Assembly: GCA_002364085.1 (NCBI GenBank)
Contig: DEXK01000010.1
Span: 1-47,761, forward strand
Direction of reading: 5' to 3'
Source: Balneolaceae bacterium UBA3186
GTDB taxonomy: Bacteria > Bacteroidota > Rhodothermia > Balneolales > Balneolaceae
DNA: 47,761 nucleotides
How positions within the stretch are numbered: the first letter of the stretch is position 1; each line of letters starts with the position of its first letter. The notes under the pieces are model-generated. The model was not told the origin of the DNA. It ran no database searches and saw only the letters and a program-made list of their open reading frames with translations. Made by a program: the position numbers and the translations under genes. Below are positions 32,998-42,259 of the stretch, piece by piece.

Positions 32998-33342
32998 TCA
33001 GGTTTCGATTTTTACATTTTCGAAAACTTCGTGCGGCGGCTCTGTTCCTGACCAGTAGAACAATACAATGGTGTCTCCGGCTTCGTACTCGTAAATATCT
33101 TTTGCTTTGAGCCTCCTAACAGTGTTTGGTAAAAGCTTGTTTTCTTCTGTTGATACAGGAGCCCAATCTATTACCGCTAATATATCTTGTTCAAATGCTG
33201 CATAGTAAAAGGTTTCAGATGTTCCATTTTCTATTACCAGTTCATTACTGTCCCAGCGGTAGGTAATTTCATTATTTTCGTTTTCAAATGCTGAACAGGA
33301 AAAAAAAGGGGTTATAAGAATAAATAAATACGCTATTTTCAA
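32998..33342 (-). CDS. Small hypothetical lipoprotein
   Basis: 114 aa starting at TTG (33342); no ATG fits. The short signal MKIAYLFILITPFFSC gives a lipobox Cys16. The mature part looks like a small beta-sandwich (ITYRWDSNELVIENGTSETFYYAAFEQ, ending EVFENVKIET) with no family I recognise. It has Asp/Glu-rich loops and no cysteines after the lipidated one. It sits alone between the AtuA-like gene and the divergent DUF3820 gene. Confidence 0.65.
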   Translation of the reverse strand: MKIAYLFILITPFFSCSAFENENNEITYRWDSNELVIENGTSETFYYAAFEQDILAVIDWAPVSTEENKLLPNTVRRLKAKDIYEYEAGDTIVLFYWSGTEPPHEVFENVKIET

Positions 33343-33392
33343 TTGACTCTTATTAGTTTGGTTTTTTTTTTAACTAACATAATTTATCGAAA

Positions 33393-33629
33393 TTGTACGA
33401 TTCTTCATTTTTGATCAAGCTGGTTCAGGCTAAAATGCCTTTTGGCAGGCATAAAGGATGGTTTATAACAGATCTGCCTGTGACTTATCTGGAATGGTTT
33501 CAGCGAAAAGGATTTCCTTCAGGAATATTGGGTCAACAGCTTTCTACTATGTTTGAGATCAAAACCAATGGTTTAGAAGATATTCTGGATCCCATAAAAA
33601 AGAAATACCGATGGAATCGTCTTCAATAA
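33393..33629 (+). CDS. DUF3820 family protein
   Basis: 78 aa. MPFGRHKGWFITDLPVTYLEWFQRKGFPSGILGQQL and IKTNGLEDIL (read in order) match DUF3820 closely. The start is probably TTG at 33393, because relatives usually carry about 14 residues before MPFG like the YDSSFLIKLVQAK seen here; an ATG at 33435 would cut into the conserved core. Related proteins have been linked to nucleic-acid processing, but no role is firm. Converges with the 2OG oxygenase gene, 3 bp apart. Confidence 0.85.
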   Translation: MYDSSFLIKLVQAKMPFGRHKGWFITDLPVTYLEWFQRKGFPSGILGQQLSTMFEIKTNGLEDILDPIKKKYRWNRLQ

Positions 33630-33632
33630 TTT

Positions 33633-34259
33633 TTAACTAAGTAAACTCCCCAAACTTGCCGGTTGGTGTAATAGCCAACCCGTTAAGCTATATCTCGGTA
33701 CGTTCGTGAGTAAAACCTCATGTTCAACCACATCACTTTTAAAAAGAAGCATTCTTTTTGCTATTGGCTCTACAGTAAATCCTCCTTCCTCATTACTAAC
33801 TTTAAGCTCTCCGCCATCTCCTTCTTTCCAGTCTTTATTTAGATATATAAGCACTGTAATTTGACGATTATTTCTTTTGTTAAATTGGTCTATATGTTTC
33901 TCATATTTTGAACCGGTTGGATATTTAGCCAGATGAAACTCAGATCCTGATAAGCTTATGAAGCAATACATTCCAAGTTTTTCTCTTAATTCTTCCATCA
34001 AGTTAAAAAAGGGCGTAAGTGGAGCGTCTCTTTTGGGATCTAACCAATAAATAAGATCTCCTCGTATTTCTTTCTTTATTTGATAATCCAGACTGGTTCC
34101 TATTCCTGCTTTTTTGAGCCGTTCATTTTCTTCAATAACAGAGAAAAAGTCCATGATTGTTTTATATAGTTCGTCAGAAATGAAATCATCTACAATTACA
34201 ATATCATTTTCGGCTAGCTCATCCATCCATGAGATCCACTTTTCTTCAGAATAAACCAT
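33633..34259 (-). CDS. 2-oxoglutarate/Fe(II)-dependent dioxygenase (prolyl-4-hydroxylase-like)
   Basis: 208 aa. The double-stranded beta-helix core has the iron facial triad H122-x-D124 (KHIDQF) and H180 (VVEHEVLL), with R189 (VPRYSLTGWL) to bind 2-oxoglutarate. FHLAKYPTGSKYEKHID and LIYLNKDWKEGDGGEL are typical of the P4H-like bacterial subgroup. The expected reaction is hydroxylation of a protein or small-molecule substrate coupled to 2OG decarboxylation. Cytoplasmic, monocistronic, divergent from the membrane/HTH pair. The substrate is unknown. Confidence 0.9.
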   Translation of the reverse strand: MVYSEEKWISWMDELAENDIVIVDDFISDELYKTIMDFFSVIEENERLKKAGIGTSLDYQIKKEIRGDLIYWLDPKRDAPLTPFFNLMEELREKLGMYCFISLSGSEFHLAKYPTGSKYEKHIDQFNKRNNRQITVLIYLNKDWKEGDGGELKVSNEEGGFTVEPIAKRMLLFKSDVVEHEVLLTNVPRYSLTGWLLHQPASLGSLLS

Positions 34260-34402
34260 GGTTTCTTTTTTTAATCGAGTAATTGGTATCTGGTTTAAGA
34301 AAGGCTATAAACCATGCTAACCATTTAGTTAGGTAAATTTAAAATACACTTTTTTGGGCCACAAAAAGACACTTTTATTTAAGGAGGGAAAAAATATTTA
34401 TC

Positions 34403-34436
34403 TTTACATGTAACATATTTTTTACATCACGTAAAG
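34403..34436. promoter_or_regulatory. Candidate operator: paired TTAC-GTAA palindromes
   Basis: A perfect 10-bp palindrome TTACATGTAA (34404-34413) is followed 8 bp later by the half-sites TTAC (34422-34425) and GTAA (34431-34434). Both lie 33-66 bp upstream of the ATG at 34469, where a repressor would block transcription. The HTH protein encoded second in this operon is the obvious candidate binder. Confidence 0.5.
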
Positions 34437-34468
34437 AAAACCCGACACCTAAAATAATTCTAAATTCT

Positions 34469-34915
34469 ATGTCTAAACAAGAAATTCTTTCATGGACCTC
34501 ATTAGCAACTTCTTCTTCATTCTTATTCTTTTATGTTCTCTTTAATTTTGGATTGCCCGGAACTGTTGAGAGTTACTCAGGAACATTTGTTAAAACCTTC
34601 TTCAATTTATTTTGGATTGCCGTAGTTGTAGAAATCATTGTTGAGATCAGTGAAGGAAACAAAAAAGTTCAAAAAGATGAACGTGATTTTATTATTGAAG
34701 CAAAAGGAATGAAAATCGGGTATAATATTTTAGTTCTTTCTATGGTAATTGCTCTCGTCCAGATATTTATATCCAATTTAAGCATTATGAGCAATTATGA
34801 ATTCCCTTTTTCTCTTGAGTTGTCTAGTGTTTTTCATTTTCTGATTCTTTCTCTTTTCCTGGCCAGCGCTGTTCGTAGATCCATTATGATTTATCACTAT
34901 AGAAAAGGGTACTGA
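34469..34915 (+). CDS. Four-TM membrane protein, DUF2178-like
   Basis: 148 aa with four hydrophobic helices (about 8-28, 43-60, 87-107 and 120-139) and a cytoplasmic loop rich in charge (EGNKKVQKDERDFIIEAKGMKIGYN), a pattern of DUF2178-type proteins. It is one base upstream of a small HTH regulator gene. Such membrane/HTH pairs are common in Gram-positives and Bacteroidota; the membrane partner is thought to be controlled by, or to modulate, the regulator. Divergent from the 2OG oxygenase across 209 bp. Confidence 0.75.
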   Translation: MSKQEILSWTSLATSSSFLFFYVLFNFGLPGTVESYSGTFVKTFFNLFWIAVVVEIIVEISEGNKKVQKDERDFIIEAKGMKIGYNILVLSMVIALVQIFISNLSIMSNYEFPFSLELSSVFHFLILSLFLASAVRRSIMIYHYRKGY

Positions 34916-34916
34916 T

Positions 34917-35135
34917 ATGGATGGGGGAGTAATCGTAAATCAAATTCGTAAACTTCGTTTCAATGAAAACGAAATGACCCAGCAAGAGCTTGCCGATTTA
35001 GTTGGTGTTACTCGCCAAACTATAAATGCCATTGAAGCAGCAAAATATTCTCCTTCATTAGAATTGGCTTTTAAAATTTCTCTCGTTTTTGATAAACCTA
35101 TCGGTGAGGTTTTTAAATATAAAATAGAGTCTTAG
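34917..35135 (+). CDS. Small XRE-family transcriptional regulator
   Basis: 72 aa, almost entirely a Cro/CI helix-turn-helix: IRKLRFNENEMTQQELADLVGVTRQTINAIEAAKYSPSLELAFKIS (in parts), then VFDKPIGEVFKY. This YozG-like form has no ligand domain. The gene begins one base after the TGA of the membrane protein gene. It probably autoregulates through the palindromes at 34403-34436. Its TAG stop overlaps the stop codon of the convergent DUF2914 gene. Confidence 0.95.
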   Translation: MDGGVIVNQIRKLRFNENEMTQQELADLVGVTRQTINAIEAAKYSPSLELAFKISLVFDKPIGEVFKYKIES

Positions 35136-36220
35136 AAGACTTCTTGTTTTAGATCTTTATTAGTTGCTGTAGAGTCATATACTACTGTAAAATTGATTCT
35201 CCCCAGAATCATATCATCATTAGTTGTTACATCTACCTTCCATTTCCCTTCCAGAATATTGGTTTTATAAGTATAGCCGCGATAACCGCCGTCTCTTCCA
35301 CCTGTTATCTGAAATTCAATTTTGTCTGAGGTTTCCCATTCCCCGCTTTGTTCATTCTTCCATTGCCAATGATGATTCACTCTTTTCTTTAGATCTGCAG
35401 GAGCAAAAATTGATGTAAAGATAAAAAGACTGTCTCCGGGATTATATCTCGTTTCATTATTAAAAGGAGAGAAGAGCCCGCTTTTCTGATAGGTTACCTT
35501 ATACGTTCCGTTGTTCTTTTCAATGTTATGAGCAACAATTCCTTCTTCCATTGCCAAGGGAACCGGCGGAATTAAGTTGAAGAAATAAAAAATATTTATG
35601 GTTGCGTAAATTATCAGGATAAGATTAATCAGCTTTGTTTTGTTTAATTCCTTTCTGGTTGACGGACTTTTACCATAAATGAACATTACTAAAATTAAAG
35701 TACTGGACAGGCTAAGTCCTCCCGAAATCAGGAAAATGAATGTGTTCATTGTATTTACCAATACCGGAATAAAAAAGGTGAAGAATGTAAAGTTCACAAA
35801 AAAGTACGTTCCAAATTGAAGGTACTTGTTGGATATTCTCTTCTTCAAAAGTTCGTTCGCAAATAAAAGCACAACCAGAATAATGAAAAACGATACTGTT
35901 TTTGTAAATGAAACGCTTCTTGAAAAAAAGATTACATATGCACTGCATAATCCTCCTATAAAAAATTGTATTGCCAGCGGAAAGTAATCTTCATAACGTT
36001 CTAGAAACGTGTTTTTCCACTTATCGTCATCAACAAGGTTAAACAAGTACAGACTCAGGCTCAGTGATAAAAGATACACACAAATTATAATCTGGTCATA
36101 TAACCTGTCAATACTTCCAAGCGTGAGGGAGTCCCAGGTAAAGCCCAAAACAAAGAAAACTACCGGGGCGCTTTTTTTATGTTTCCTGATAAATGCTCTA
36201 AATCTTGATATTTTTATCAT
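35132..36220 (-). CDS. Membrane protein with C-terminal DUF2914 domain
   Basis: 362 aa. The N-terminal 230 residues contain about seven membrane helices. The C-terminal 125 residues are a DUF2914 beta domain: SLFIFTSIFAP, VNHHWQWKNEQSGEWETSDKIEFQITGGRDGGYRGYTYK (in parts) and WKVDVTTNDDMILGRINFTVV. The domain likely lies outside the inner membrane. It stands alone; upstream is a 134-bp divergent gap shared with the SRPBCC gene. No function is established. Confidence 0.88.
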   Translation of the reverse strand: MIKISRFRAFIRKHKKSAPVVFFVLGFTWDSLTLGSIDRLYDQIIICVYLLSLSLSLYLFNLVDDDKWKNTFLERYEDYFPLAIQFFIGGLCSAYVIFFSRSVSFTKTVSFFIILVVLLFANELLKKRISNKYLQFGTYFFVNFTFFTFFIPVLVNTMNTFIFLISGGLSLSSTLILVMFIYGKSPSTRKELNKTKLINLILIIYATINIFYFFNLIPPVPLAMEEGIVAHNIEKNNGTYKVTYQKSGLFSPFNNETRYNPGDSLFIFTSIFAPADLKKRVNHHWQWKNEQSGEWETSDKIEFQITGGRDGGYRGYTYKTNILEGKWKVDVTTNDDMILGRINFTVVYDSTATNKDLKQEVF

Positions 36221-36354
36221 TCAATTCTTTTCTTCATTGACGGCTTGAAAATACAAATCTGCCTCCACATTATTTGTTAATAATAAAGCCTGATTTTGCT
36301 TTTAAAAGCTCAATTTAGTTCTTTTGTCTAATCAATTATTCTAATGTCTCTACT

Positions 36355-37278
36355 ATGCCTAAAATTAATGTAACCCGATCCGCTACAATTAATTCCCCAA
36401 TAGATAGTGTTTACTCAAAACTAAACGACTTCAATCATTGGGCATCTTGGTCTCCCTGGTTGATAATGGAAGACGGAGTAACCGTAAATATCGCTGAAGA
36501 CGCAAAATATTATTCCTGGAAAGGAAGCCGCGTTGGAGAAGGGAATATGAGCATAACTTTAGAAGACGGCAGTAATAACATAGAGTATGATCTCACTTTT
36601 TTAAAGCCGTGGAAATCTGAAGCTAAGGTTAAGTTCATGCTTTCTGATAATAATGAAAGGACTACGGTTACTTGGAGCATGGACAGCAAGCTTCCTTTTT
36701 TTATGTTCTGGATGAAGAAAATGATGGAAGGATTTATTGGGATGGATTATGAGCGTGGCTTAAATATGCTTAAAGATTATATCGAAGTTGGCGAAGTAAA
36801 ATCCAATTTGGAGTGGAAAGGAGAGTCTGATTTCCCCGGAACCCAATATATAGGAATAAAAACAACCTGCCGCATTGATAAGATGGATGAAGCTATGCCT
36901 GATGATTTTGCAAAAATAGAGCTCTTTATTAAGAATAATGAAGCACTTGCTACCGGAGCAGCATATAGCATTTATCACAACTGGGATATTGTAAAGCGCC
37001 AAGCCACATACACAGCTTGTGTTGGGGTGACCTCGATACCTGAAGACTTGCCCGAAGATTTTGTATCAGGAGAAATTCCTGCAACCAGAGTCTACACTCT
37101 CCGTCACACCGGAAAATATGACCATCTAGGAAATGCCTGGTCTACAATGATGGCAATGGCTAGAGGCAAGGAATTTAAAACAAAACGGGGAATTCATCCC
37201 TGGGAGCAGTACATTACTAATCCCCAAGAAACCGAAAGCGATGCTCATATTACCGATGTAGTATTCGCCATTAAATAA
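36355..37278 (+). CDS. SRPBCC plus GyrI-like effector-binding fusion protein
   Basis: 307 aa with two small-molecule-binding domains. The SRPBCC (polyketide-cyclase-like) domain spans about 1-145: VTRSATINSPIDSVYSKLNDFNHWASWSPW (in parts) and WKGSRVGEGNMSI. A GyrI-like/AraC effector-binding domain covers about 160-305: GIKTTCRIDKMDEAMPDDFAKIELFI and YDHLGNAWSTMMAMA. There is no DNA-binding part, so it is a ligand-binding protein or weak hydrolase rather than a regulator. 18 bp upstream of a membrane protein gene. Confidence 0.88.
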   Translation: MPKINVTRSATINSPIDSVYSKLNDFNHWASWSPWLIMEDGVTVNIAEDAKYYSWKGSRVGEGNMSITLEDGSNNIEYDLTFLKPWKSEAKVKFMLSDNNERTTVTWSMDSKLPFFMFWMKKMMEGFIGMDYERGLNMLKDYIEVGEVKSNLEWKGESDFPGTQYIGIKTTCRIDKMDEAMPDDFAKIELFIKNNEALATGAAYSIYHNWDIVKRQATYTACVGVTSIPEDLPEDFVSGEIPATRVYTLRHTGKYDHLGNAWSTMMAMARGKEFKTKRGIHPWEQYITNPQETESDAHITDVVFAIK

Positions 37279-37296
37279 AATTACACTTTATATTAG

Positions 37297-38406
37297 TTGA
37301 TTTACAAGAAAAACCGCCGGCCTAAAAAGCTGCAGATAATTATTATTGTCTCCCTTTTTTTCTGTTTCTTTGTTTCCTTTCCTCTGTGGACAAACGACCG
37401 CTTATTTCCTGTTCTTCCCGTTTTAGATTTTTTAGTTACCGGAGGATGGGTTCATTTTTGTTTTCTGAGCATACTTTTCGTTTCAGGACTGCTCTCTATT
37501 TTGGATTTTAAATTCTCTACTCATTCCTTAGTATTATTTCTTTCTTTTTTAGTGATATTTTGCCTTCAGGACCAGAATCGTTGGCAACCGTGGGTGTATA
37601 TCTTTTTTGTGCTCTTGTGCTTTATCTTGTTGCACAGACTTCAAGTCTTTACAGAAAAAAGTTTGCTCACTTTATTTAGAATTTCCTTCATTGGCATTTA
37701 TACCTGGTCTGGTCTTCATAAATTAAATGCCGGTTTTATTTCTGAAATTCTTCCTCAGCTTCCTGTTCCAGAGCTCGGCGTTCTTGGGTATTCAATTCCT
37801 TTGATGGAAGCTTTAATGGGCATTGGGTTAATTTTAGTTTCTACAAGGAAATTTTCTGTATTTCTGCTTCTGGCAATGCATTTTTTGATTCTGTTTGAAG
37901 TAATTCTTGGTTCTTTTACTTATAACACAATTATAATACCCTGGAATCTTGGAATGATGGTCTTATTGGTTTTATTGTTTTGGAATAAAGAAACCATCCA
38001 TATTATTAGTAATCAATACCTTACAAAAGGCTTAGCTATTTTGCTTTTTTTAATTTTGCCTGCTGGTAACTTTTTTGATCTATGGCCCGGTTATCCCTCT
38101 TTTAATTTATTTTCCGGAAAAAACGACCGTGCTTTTCTTTATGTAGATGAAACTTTTAAATCAAACTTTAAGGAAAAAACACATCTAAAATTCGATGAGG
38201 AAAATAAGATATCTGTTCATTCTTATTCTTATTCCGAATTAAACGTTCCTTTCTATTCCGAACGTGATGCATACATTTCTCTTTTTAATACCCTTTGTAC
38301 CCGATCTGAGCATGAGTTTTCAATTGTGATGGAAATTCAAACTCTCCCTTCACTTTTAAATAATGAATGGGAAACAGAATCTTTTTTTTGTGACCAGTTT
38401 AGATAG
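37297..38406 (+). CDS. Polytopic membrane protein, unknown (HTTM/DoxX-like topology)
   Basis: 369 aa with about eight membrane helices in residues 10-260 and a soluble C-terminus of about 110 residues (KNDRAFLYVDETFKSNFKEK to the end). SFIGIYTWSGLHKLNAGF and SIPLMEALMGIGLILVSTRK recall DoxX/HTTM-type membrane proteins, but the match is loose. The start must be near TTG 37297: an in-frame TAG lies directly upstream and the first Met is residue 170. Probably co-transcribed with the SRPBCC-GyrI gene. Confidence 0.6.
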   Translation: MIYKKNRRPKKLQIIIIVSLFFCFFVSFPLWTNDRLFPVLPVLDFLVTGGWVHFCFLSILFVSGLLSILDFKFSTHSLVLFLSFLVIFCLQDQNRWQPWVYIFFVLLCFILLHRLQVFTEKSLLTLFRISFIGIYTWSGLHKLNAGFISEILPQLPVPELGVLGYSIPLMEALMGIGLILVSTRKFSVFLLLAMHFLILFEVILGSFTYNTIIIPWNLGMMVLLVLLFWNKETIHIISNQYLTKGLAILLFLILPAGNFFDLWPGYPSFNLFSGKNDRAFLYVDETFKSNFKEKTHLKFDEENKISVHSYSYSELNVPFYSERDAYISLFNTLCTRSEHEFSIVMEIQTLPSLLNNEWETESFFCDQFR

Positions 38407-38532
38407 TTATTAAATCAATCAGTTCTTGGGCGACAGGAAAATCATAAGAAAAGTGAGAAATTTATTTTTTGTTGGAATTAGAAATGCAGATTTTTTTGTC
38501 TTTATTAGGCCAAGACAAACTATCTTTACTAC

Positions 38533-40221
38533 ATGAAGTTTTTTTCATCACAGATCTCTTACTTTATTTCTAATAAGAATACGAAGGTTAATATAGCACG
38601 CCTTCTCAAGTTTCTTGGTATTCTTGTTCTTCTCATCACCATTTATGGAGTCCTTTTCCATATAATTATGGAAAGAGAGGGTCAGCAACACAGCTGGATG
38701 ACAGGATTTTACTGGACTCTGGTAACCATGAGTACACTGGGTTTCGGAGATATAACCTTTACTTCTGATCTGGGGCGTTTCTTTTCAATGGTGGTTTTAG
38801 GTTCAGGTATTATCGTTCTGTTGATAATGTTGCCCTTTACCTTCATAGAATTCTTTTATGCTCCGTGGATGGAAGCGCAATCACGCGCAAGAGCTCCCAA
38901 AGAACTTCCTCCAACTACAAAAAACCATGTGGTTATTGCCAGCTTTGATCCCATTACAAAAGCCCTTGTTGAAAAACTTAAACAATATCACAAGGAATAT
39001 GTGCTTTTGGTTCAGGACCTGACAGAAGCTCTGGAATTGTTTGATAACGGATACAGAGTTATGGTTGGTGAAGCTGACAATCCCGAAACTTATCGTAAGC
39101 TACAAATTCATCAGGCGGCAATGGTGGTTACCAACGGCTCTGATATGTTCAATACTAACGTAGCTCACACTGTAAGAGAAAACAGCGAGCATATTAAAAT
39201 TATTGCTACTGCCAACTCTCACGATTCTATTGATATTCTGAAACTCGCCGGATGTGATCATGTGCTACATATGGGAAATCTTCTTGGAAGGGCTTTATCG
39301 AGGCGGGTGCTTGGACAGGATGCCCGTGTTCATACCATTGGAAGACTTGGAGATATTGTAATTGCTGAAGCCACTGCTTACGACACTCCGCTTGTTGGAA
39401 AAACACTTCGTGAATCACAACTCAGGGAAAAACTTGGAATCAATATTGTTGGAATTTGGGAACGAGGACATTTTCTCGGCTCTCATCCGGATACCGTGAT
39501 CAGCGAACAAAGTGTGATCATGATGGCCGGTTCTGTAGATCAACTTCGAAGATATGATGAGTTGTTTGGTATCTATGCCATAAGTGAAGAACCTGTGATT
39601 ATTATTGGAGGAGGGCGTGTGGGTAGAGCAGCTGCTTATCACTTAAAGCGCCGGAATATCAAATTCAAAATTGTTGATAAGAATCCCGACCGAATTCTGA
39701 ATGAAAAGAATTTCATTCTTGGAGATGCCAACGATATCAATACGCTTAAAAAAGCCGGAATTGACAAGGCTCATAGTGTCATAATCAGTACTAATCAGGA
39801 TGATATTAATATTTATCTCACTATTTACTGTCGCCACCTTCGCCCAAATATTCACATTGTTGCCCGTTCCACTCTGGAAAGAAATGTGAGTTCGTTACAT
39901 CGCGCCGGAGCCGATTTTGTAATGTCTTATGCAACGATGGGAGCCAACGCCATTTTCAATATTTATGAAGACAATGATATTATTATGATCGCCGAAGGAC
40001 TGAATGTATTCAGTTTAAAAACTCCTTCTAAGATTGCCGGTAAAACGATCATCGAAGCGGACATCCGTCACAACACTGGATGTAATGTAATTGCCTATAC
40101 CAGAGATGGAGAACAGATAATTAATCCTGATCCTACAGATCCTATTCCGGAAAACAGCGAACTTGTCTTGATAGGAGAAACTGAGGCTGAAGAGCGGTTT
40201 ATTCAAATGTATGCTGATTAA
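38533..40221 (+). CDS. Two-TM potassium channel with tandem RCK domains
   Basis: 562 aa. TM1 (23-45), pore helix and selectivity filter TMSTLGFGD (65-73), TM2 (84-110): a KcsA/MthK-like pore in which four subunits would assemble. Two cytoplasmic RCK units follow: TrkA-N 131-255 with TrkA-C 268-338, and TrkA-N 354-475 with TrkA-C 485-560. The first Rossmann loop is degenerate (ASFDPITK), while the second is canonical GGGRVG (359-364) with an acidic KNPDR region, so only the second is likely to bind a nucleotide. One chain therefore supplies both halves of the gating ring. It stands alone, converging on the GWxTD gene. Confidence 0.94.
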   Translation: MKFFSSQISYFISNKNTKVNIARLLKFLGILVLLITIYGVLFHIIMEREGQQHSWMTGFYWTLVTMSTLGFGDITFTSDLGRFFSMVVLGSGIIVLLIMLPFTFIEFFYAPWMEAQSRARAPKELPPTTKNHVVIASFDPITKALVEKLKQYHKEYVLLVQDLTEALELFDNGYRVMVGEADNPETYRKLQIHQAAMVVTNGSDMFNTNVAHTVRENSEHIKIIATANSHDSIDILKLAGCDHVLHMGNLLGRALSRRVLGQDARVHTIGRLGDIVIAEATAYDTPLVGKTLRESQLREKLGINIVGIWERGHFLGSHPDTVISEQSVIMMAGSVDQLRRYDELFGIYAISEEPVIIIGGGRVGRAAAYHLKRRNIKFKIVDKNPDRILNEKNFILGDANDINTLKKAGIDKAHSVIISTNQDDINIYLTIYCRHLRPNIHIVARSTLERNVSSLHRAGADFVMSYATMGANAIFNIYEDNDIIMIAEGLNVFSLKTPSKIAGKTIIEADIRHNTGCNVIAYTRDGEQIINPDPTDPIPENSELVLIGETEAEERFIQMYAD

Positions 40222-40306
40222 ATATCAGCGGTTTATTTTATTGGTGCAGATGCGGTTCTCGCTTTAACGGGAGACTTGATATACAGATCCTTTTTGTGCA
40301 ATATCT

Positions 40307-42259
40307 CTATTCTGTATCAACTAACTCGAAAGGAAGCTTTTTTAACTTCGAAATTCCTGAATTCTTATCTGTGAATTTAATGGTTAGTTCGTATTTGCCC
40401 GCTTCCCTGTCTACCAATTCAAATTCTAAACTTTCTCTTATTTGACTCGATGATCCTTGATAATTTGCTGTAACTGAATTCTTTTTGCTTCTTCTAAATA
40501 CTCCCAGTCCTCTTTTCTTTTCCTCTACGCTAAGCTCAATACTCAGGTTTGATATTTGTTCTGAATTCAGTGAAAGATTTACTGCCTGAAAATGAATAAA
40601 CAAGTTTGAGAAGTCTGGTATTTTATCATCAATAGCTATCAGGAATGGAATTTCATCCTGAAAATTAGCTTCACCCAACTGGTAACCTAACATCACGTCC
40701 GAAAGATCAAATTCATTAACAGGTTTTGGGTTATTCGTTTCACTAATATCAAATTTTCCCGAGGCCAAAAGGGATTTTGGAAGCAGGCTATCTCCGGGTT
40801 CGTTTGACTCTAGTTTATCATACAGCTGAATTGAAAAGGCAATATTTTCGTAGTTAAATTTGGATGATACTTTAAAAATTGACTGAGCAGGATGAGCCAT
40901 TGCTTTTGTTAAAAGTGGAAGTTCCGGATCATCGATCATTTTCTGAAGTCCCATCAGGTCTTCGTTCAACAAAGAAACTGAATGAGTTATTGAGTAATCT
41001 TTTAGGTCTTCTCTTTCCTGCTTCGACATATAGTCCAGCATTCTTGGCAAAGGGTAGCTGTTCATTACATAAAATGTAAATGGTTCTCCTTCTTCGTCAT
41101 AGAATCCATATTCACGAACATCTACATCAATCTCATCCAGGGATTTAAAATACGTTGACTCTGATGTTGGAGCATCCATACTAATTCTATGCATTTCTGC
41201 TTCTTCTTTTCTAACAAAAGGAAAAACCCAACCTCCATCTGTATAGAATTTAACAGTAGTCATACCCTCGGTTGGAAAAGAAAGAATTTGATTTAATTCA
41301 ATAAATTGACCGGAAAAATAACTATCAAAAGTACTCAGCTGTTCCAGATAACTGTGTAGTAAAAAAAATCCCGGAGTATAGGTGCCCCCCGGAGCGGAAT
41401 AGCCTTTTGATTTATTGAACGCAAATGATGGTATAAAATCTGAAACAACTTCTATTTCCTGAAAAGAAAGTGTCGAATTTTTTTCTCCGAAGATCTTAAC
41501 AAGCCTTCCCTCATTTGATAGAAAGGGATATATCCACACTTCATATTCTGCAGGATAATGGCTCTTCAAAATTTCTTCCAGAAGTTTTTTTACTTCATCG
41601 CTCGATGGGTCAGCAACTGTTGCTACACTTGAATAAATCACTCCGGTATCATGCTCCAGTGTCCCTTTGAATATCAATTCTGGTCTTCCATACTTTATGT
41701 AAAGCTTAGCCCTGTCGTCTGTACCAAATATTGTATTATCAGCTTTAGTAAAATATTCTTTTGAATAAACTATTCTTTCCCAGTGTTCAATCAACCGTTC
41801 ATTTGTTCTTGTCCCTGGAGTTGGGTCCATACTTTCCCATTTTCTCAATATAGCATTAGCAGCATGGTGGGTGTCTTTTTTAAGAAGCTTTTCAATATCA
41901 TCGAATTCATATTCATCGAAAATTGGTTCGTTCTTGAGGATCTCCTTCCTTAAAAAATCTTCTTTTTCACCTTCCCCGGTTGAAGAAAGTGCCCAGTAAT
42001 ACATTTCTGTAGCAGCTTGATAAAAACTGGTCATTCGGTTTCTGGCAACCAATTCAATAAATGTACTTCCTATTCTTGGGTCTATTAGTGATGTGTCTTT
42101 TATTTCGTAAAAAGCATCAACCCATGTTTGTAGCGCTTCTTCTAAATCTCCCTCATGGTATAATTCTATTCCTTTCTCATAATGATCTTCATTGGTCGTC
42201 TGAGCATAAAGAAAAGAAGAGTAGAGCAATAGTAATACTACAAGTACGGATCTTCTCAT
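40307..42259 (-). CDS. GWxTD domain-containing exported protein
   Basis: 650 aa with a signal peptide (to about AQ20). The N-terminal 25-130 is TPR-like (YEKGIELYHEGDLEEALQTW). The defining motif is a variant, FGTDDRAKLYIKYGRPEL (178-195), where the usual GWLTD is IFGTD. The rest is beta-rich and ends in immunoglobulin-like strands (GKYELTIKFTDKNSGI). The family is typical of Balneolota, Gemmatimonadota and relatives, with no assigned function. It is likely periplasmic or surface. First gene on its strand here; 251 bp of AT-rich sequence with no clear gene lies upstream. Confidence 0.85.
   Translation of the reverse strand: MRRSVLVVLLLLYSSFLYAQTTNEDHYEKGIELYHEGDLEEALQTWVDAFYEIKDTSLIDPRIGSTFIELVARNRMTSFYQAATEMYYWALSSTGEGEKEDFLRKEILKNEPIFDEYEFDDIEKLLKKDTHHAANAILRKWESMDPTPGTRTNERLIEHWERIVYSKEYFTKADNTIFGTDDRAKLYIKYGRPELIFKGTLEHDTGVIYSSVATVADPSSDEVKKLLEEILKSHYPAEYEVWIYPFLSNEGRLVKIFGEKNSTLSFQEIEVVSDFIPSFAFNKSKGYSAPGGTYTPGFFLLHSYLEQLSTFDSYFSGQFIELNQILSFPTEGMTTVKFYTDGGWVFPFVRKEEAEMHRISMDAPTSESTYFKSLDEIDVDVREYGFYDEEGEPFTFYVMNSYPLPRMLDYMSKQEREDLKDYSITHSVSLLNEDLMGLQKMIDDPELPLLTKAMAHPAQSIFKVSSKFNYENIAFSIQLYDKLESNEPGDSLLPKSLLASGKFDISETNNPKPVNEFDLSDVMLGYQLGEANFQDEIPFLIAIDDKIPDFSNLFIHFQAVNLSLNSEQISNLSIELSVEEKKRGLGVFRRSKKNSVTANYQGSSSQIRESLEFELVDREAGKYELTIKFTDKNSGISKLKKLPFELVDTE

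Noticed and set aside
34399..34406. Bacteroidota -7 promoter element (TATCTTTA) before the membrane/HTH pair
   Set aside because: It deviates from TAnnTTTG and has no TTG element at the expected distance; the same chance motif appears at 38521.
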